Shown: piece by piece, positions 63,887-64,000 of the stretch | Layout: every line of letters starts with the position of its first letter | How positions within the stretch are numbered: the stretch's first letter is position 1 | NCBI GenBank assembly: GCA_004764695.1 | Contig: SMSO01000034.1 | Coordinates: 3,914,501 to 3,978,500, forward strand | DNA length: 64,000 bases | Reading direction: 5' to 3' | Source of the DNA: Schizochytrium sp. TIO01 | Taxonomy: Eukaryota > Sar > Bigyra > Thraustochytrida > Thraustochytriidae | Position numbers and translations under genes: made by a program | The notes under the pieces: model-generated | Seen by the model: the letters and a program-made list of their open reading frames with translations, nothing else | What the model was told of the DNA's origin: nothing | Database searches by the model: none

Positions 63887-64000
63887 ATCATGGTCAATAA
63901 TTGCTTTGTTAACTAACTCGAGAAACAGGCTCCAGACATTTTTCTATTTGTTACTGCTTTATTTCCCTAATTCTTCCTCTTCATTTCTTTTTTCATGAGC

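Larger units (their letters stand above)
41634..64000. other. Gene desert of about 22 kb dense in microsatellites
   Basis: No frame in this stretch shows a recognisable domain. The longer ones (for example 44256-44813, 44587-45207, 56869-57435 and 59225-59791, all minus, and 57883-58302, plus) are translations of simple repeats or of low-complexity sequence. I found no second tRNA, rRNA or known snRNA. From about 41.7 to 61 kb the region is crowded with tetranucleotide arrays. From about 61 kb to the end it becomes AT-rich with fewer arrays. It could be intergenic or centromere-like DNA, or carry a noncoding transcript; the sequence alone does not decide. Confidence 0.55.

Overview
This is a stretch of nuclear DNA from a eukaryotic microbe. 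It carries single-exon genes for a HOOK dynein adaptor, an SP-RING SUMO ligase, a Dbl-type RhoGEF, an AGC kinase, a plausible Mediator subunit and an intron-containing tRNA. Genes on both strands stand alone, with AATAAA-type signals and no operons. The long intron-free genes, and the combination of dynein and Rho signalling with an ovothiol synthase, suggest a flagellate-lineage protist. A labyrinthulomycete (thraustochytrid) stramenopile is my best guess. That assignment is inference; no marker gene such as rRNA is present.

Layout. 0-3 kb: the tail of a cut-off gene, then about 2.8 kb without a convincing gene but with one copy of a decayed dispersed repeat. 3-6 kb: an MscS-like mechanosensitive channel with poly-Asp tracts and an EF-hand-like loop. 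7.5-9.5 kb: overlapping reading frames that most likely form one RhoGEF gene. 10.2 kb: a minus-strand tRNA-Gly(UCC) with a 24-nt intron, head to head with a sulfotransferase gene (10.3-12.2 kb). 13-15.2 kb: a MED1-like Mediator subunit (minus). 16.8-18.4 kb: HOOK (minus), divergent from an NSE2/MMS21-like SUMO ligase (20.3-21.2 kb), which converges on an MFS transporter (21.5-22.9 kb, minus). 22.9-29.9 kb: 7 kb without a gene, full of simple repeats. 29.9-32.6 kb: OvoA ovothiol synthase with a predicted organelle-targeting presequence. 32.6-37 kb: AT-rich sequence with two more repeat copies. 39.9-41.6 kb: an AGC kinase with an N-myristoylation signal. 41.6-64 kb: about 22 kb in which I can support no gene.

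The gene desert is the most striking large-scale feature. From about 41.7 to 61 kb it is crowded with tetranucleotide microsatellites, many of them compound arrays whose motif changes by one base partway through. The same texture occurs at about 23-30 kb and 37-39.6 kb, so it surrounds both OvoA and the AGC kinase. The adjoining 30-37 kb and 61-64 kb intergenic DNA is AT-rich and has far fewer long arrays.

The genes are unrelated housekeeping, signalling, transport and redox functions, with no sign of a common pathway. I see no CRISPR array, rRNA, intact transposon, telomere array or viral gene.
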